The notes under the pieces are model-generated. The model saw only the letters and a list, made by a program, of their open reading frames with translations, ran no database searches and was not told where the DNA came from. DNA of 64,000 nt from Pseudobacillus wudalianchiensis (lineage in GTDB: Bacteria > Bacillota > Bacilli > Bacillales > Domibacillaceae), in NCBI RefSeq assembly GCF_001685015.1, contig NZ_MAYT01000004.1, positions 36,198 through 100,197 on the forward strand, written 5' to 3'. The position numbers and the translations under genes were made by a program. Numbering within the stretch: the stretch's first letter is position 1; each line of letters opens with the position of its first letter. Shown piece by piece: positions 63,970 through 64,000 of this stretch.

Positions 63970-64000
63970 GTGGTTAAGTCCTCGATCGATTAGTATTCGT
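63970..64000 (-). rRNA. 23S ribosomal RNA (3' end only)
   Basis: The last 31 bases match the conserved 3' end of 23S rRNA (CGATCGAGGACTTAACCA); the rest lies beyond the window. The 23S-5S spacer carries a typical processing stretch with TTCTTTCAAAACTGGATA. Confidence 0.9.

Overview
This window comes from an endospore-forming member of the Bacillaceae. The evidence is spore-coat genes (CotX-like, YheC/YheD-like), Bacillus-type families (YugN, YmaF, DUF2935, KGG stress protein, YdiK), a CIRCE-controlled groESL operon with a TTG-started groES, and strong AGGAGG-type ribosome binding sites. The right end (53.2-64 kb) is syntenic with the Bacillus subtilis rrnE-trnE-tsaEB-rimI-tsaD-ydiF-rex-tatA-tatC-ydiK-ydiL-groES-groEL segment. 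thiL and moaC are missing from the places they hold there. I cannot fix the genus from sequence alone.

Layout. 0-3.2 kb: the N-terminal part of an NhaC-type antiporter cut by the window edge, then selD-mnmH for 2-selenouridine in tRNA. 3.2-12.1 kb: transport and catabolism (APC permease, three MFS or DMT transporters, a PucR regulator, an amidohydrolase-MFS pair). 12.5-15.1 kb: small hypothetical proteins, an HNH-like zinc protein, YugN and a flavin reductase. 15.2-18.2 kb: two secreted low-complexity proteins, one with a recent 534-bp internal tandem duplication. 18.4-22 kb: an ECF sigma/anti-sigma pair, YmaF and DUF2935. 22-27.2 kb: three universal stress proteins around a hybrid sensor kinase and a NarL-type response regulator. 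The three usp promoters share an inverted repeat, so I propose a local stress or dormancy regulon. 27.4-36.5 kb: spore-related genes, two DUF421 proteins, a LysR regulator, an esterase-MFS pair, a KGG stress protein and a secreted M28 peptidase. 36.6-41.7 kb: CarD, a TetR-MFS drug-efflux pair and a secreted PhoX-type phosphatase. 42-49 kb: a P5C dehydrogenase, then a quinone/aromatic-stress operon (three ring-cleaving VOC dioxygenases, an FMN reductase, an esterase) and a divergent-side yceI gene, with MhqR-like operators. 49.5-53.2 kb: MFS and nucleotidyltransferase genes with long, partly decayed spacers. 53.3-64 kb: groEL/groES, the tat genes, rex, an ABC-F protein, the t6A genes, and the end of an rRNA operon (23S fragment, 5S, tRNA-fMet, tRNA-Asp).

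The most interesting non-coding structures are the shared usp operator, a cluster of about ten DnaA-box-like 9-mers between the ABC-F gene and tsaD, a folded GC-rich interspersed repeat upstream of ydiL, a perfect 32-bp palindrome inside the quinone operon, and a family of terminator hairpins that keep a related loop core while their stems differ. No CRISPR array, intact insertion sequence or prophage was seen.
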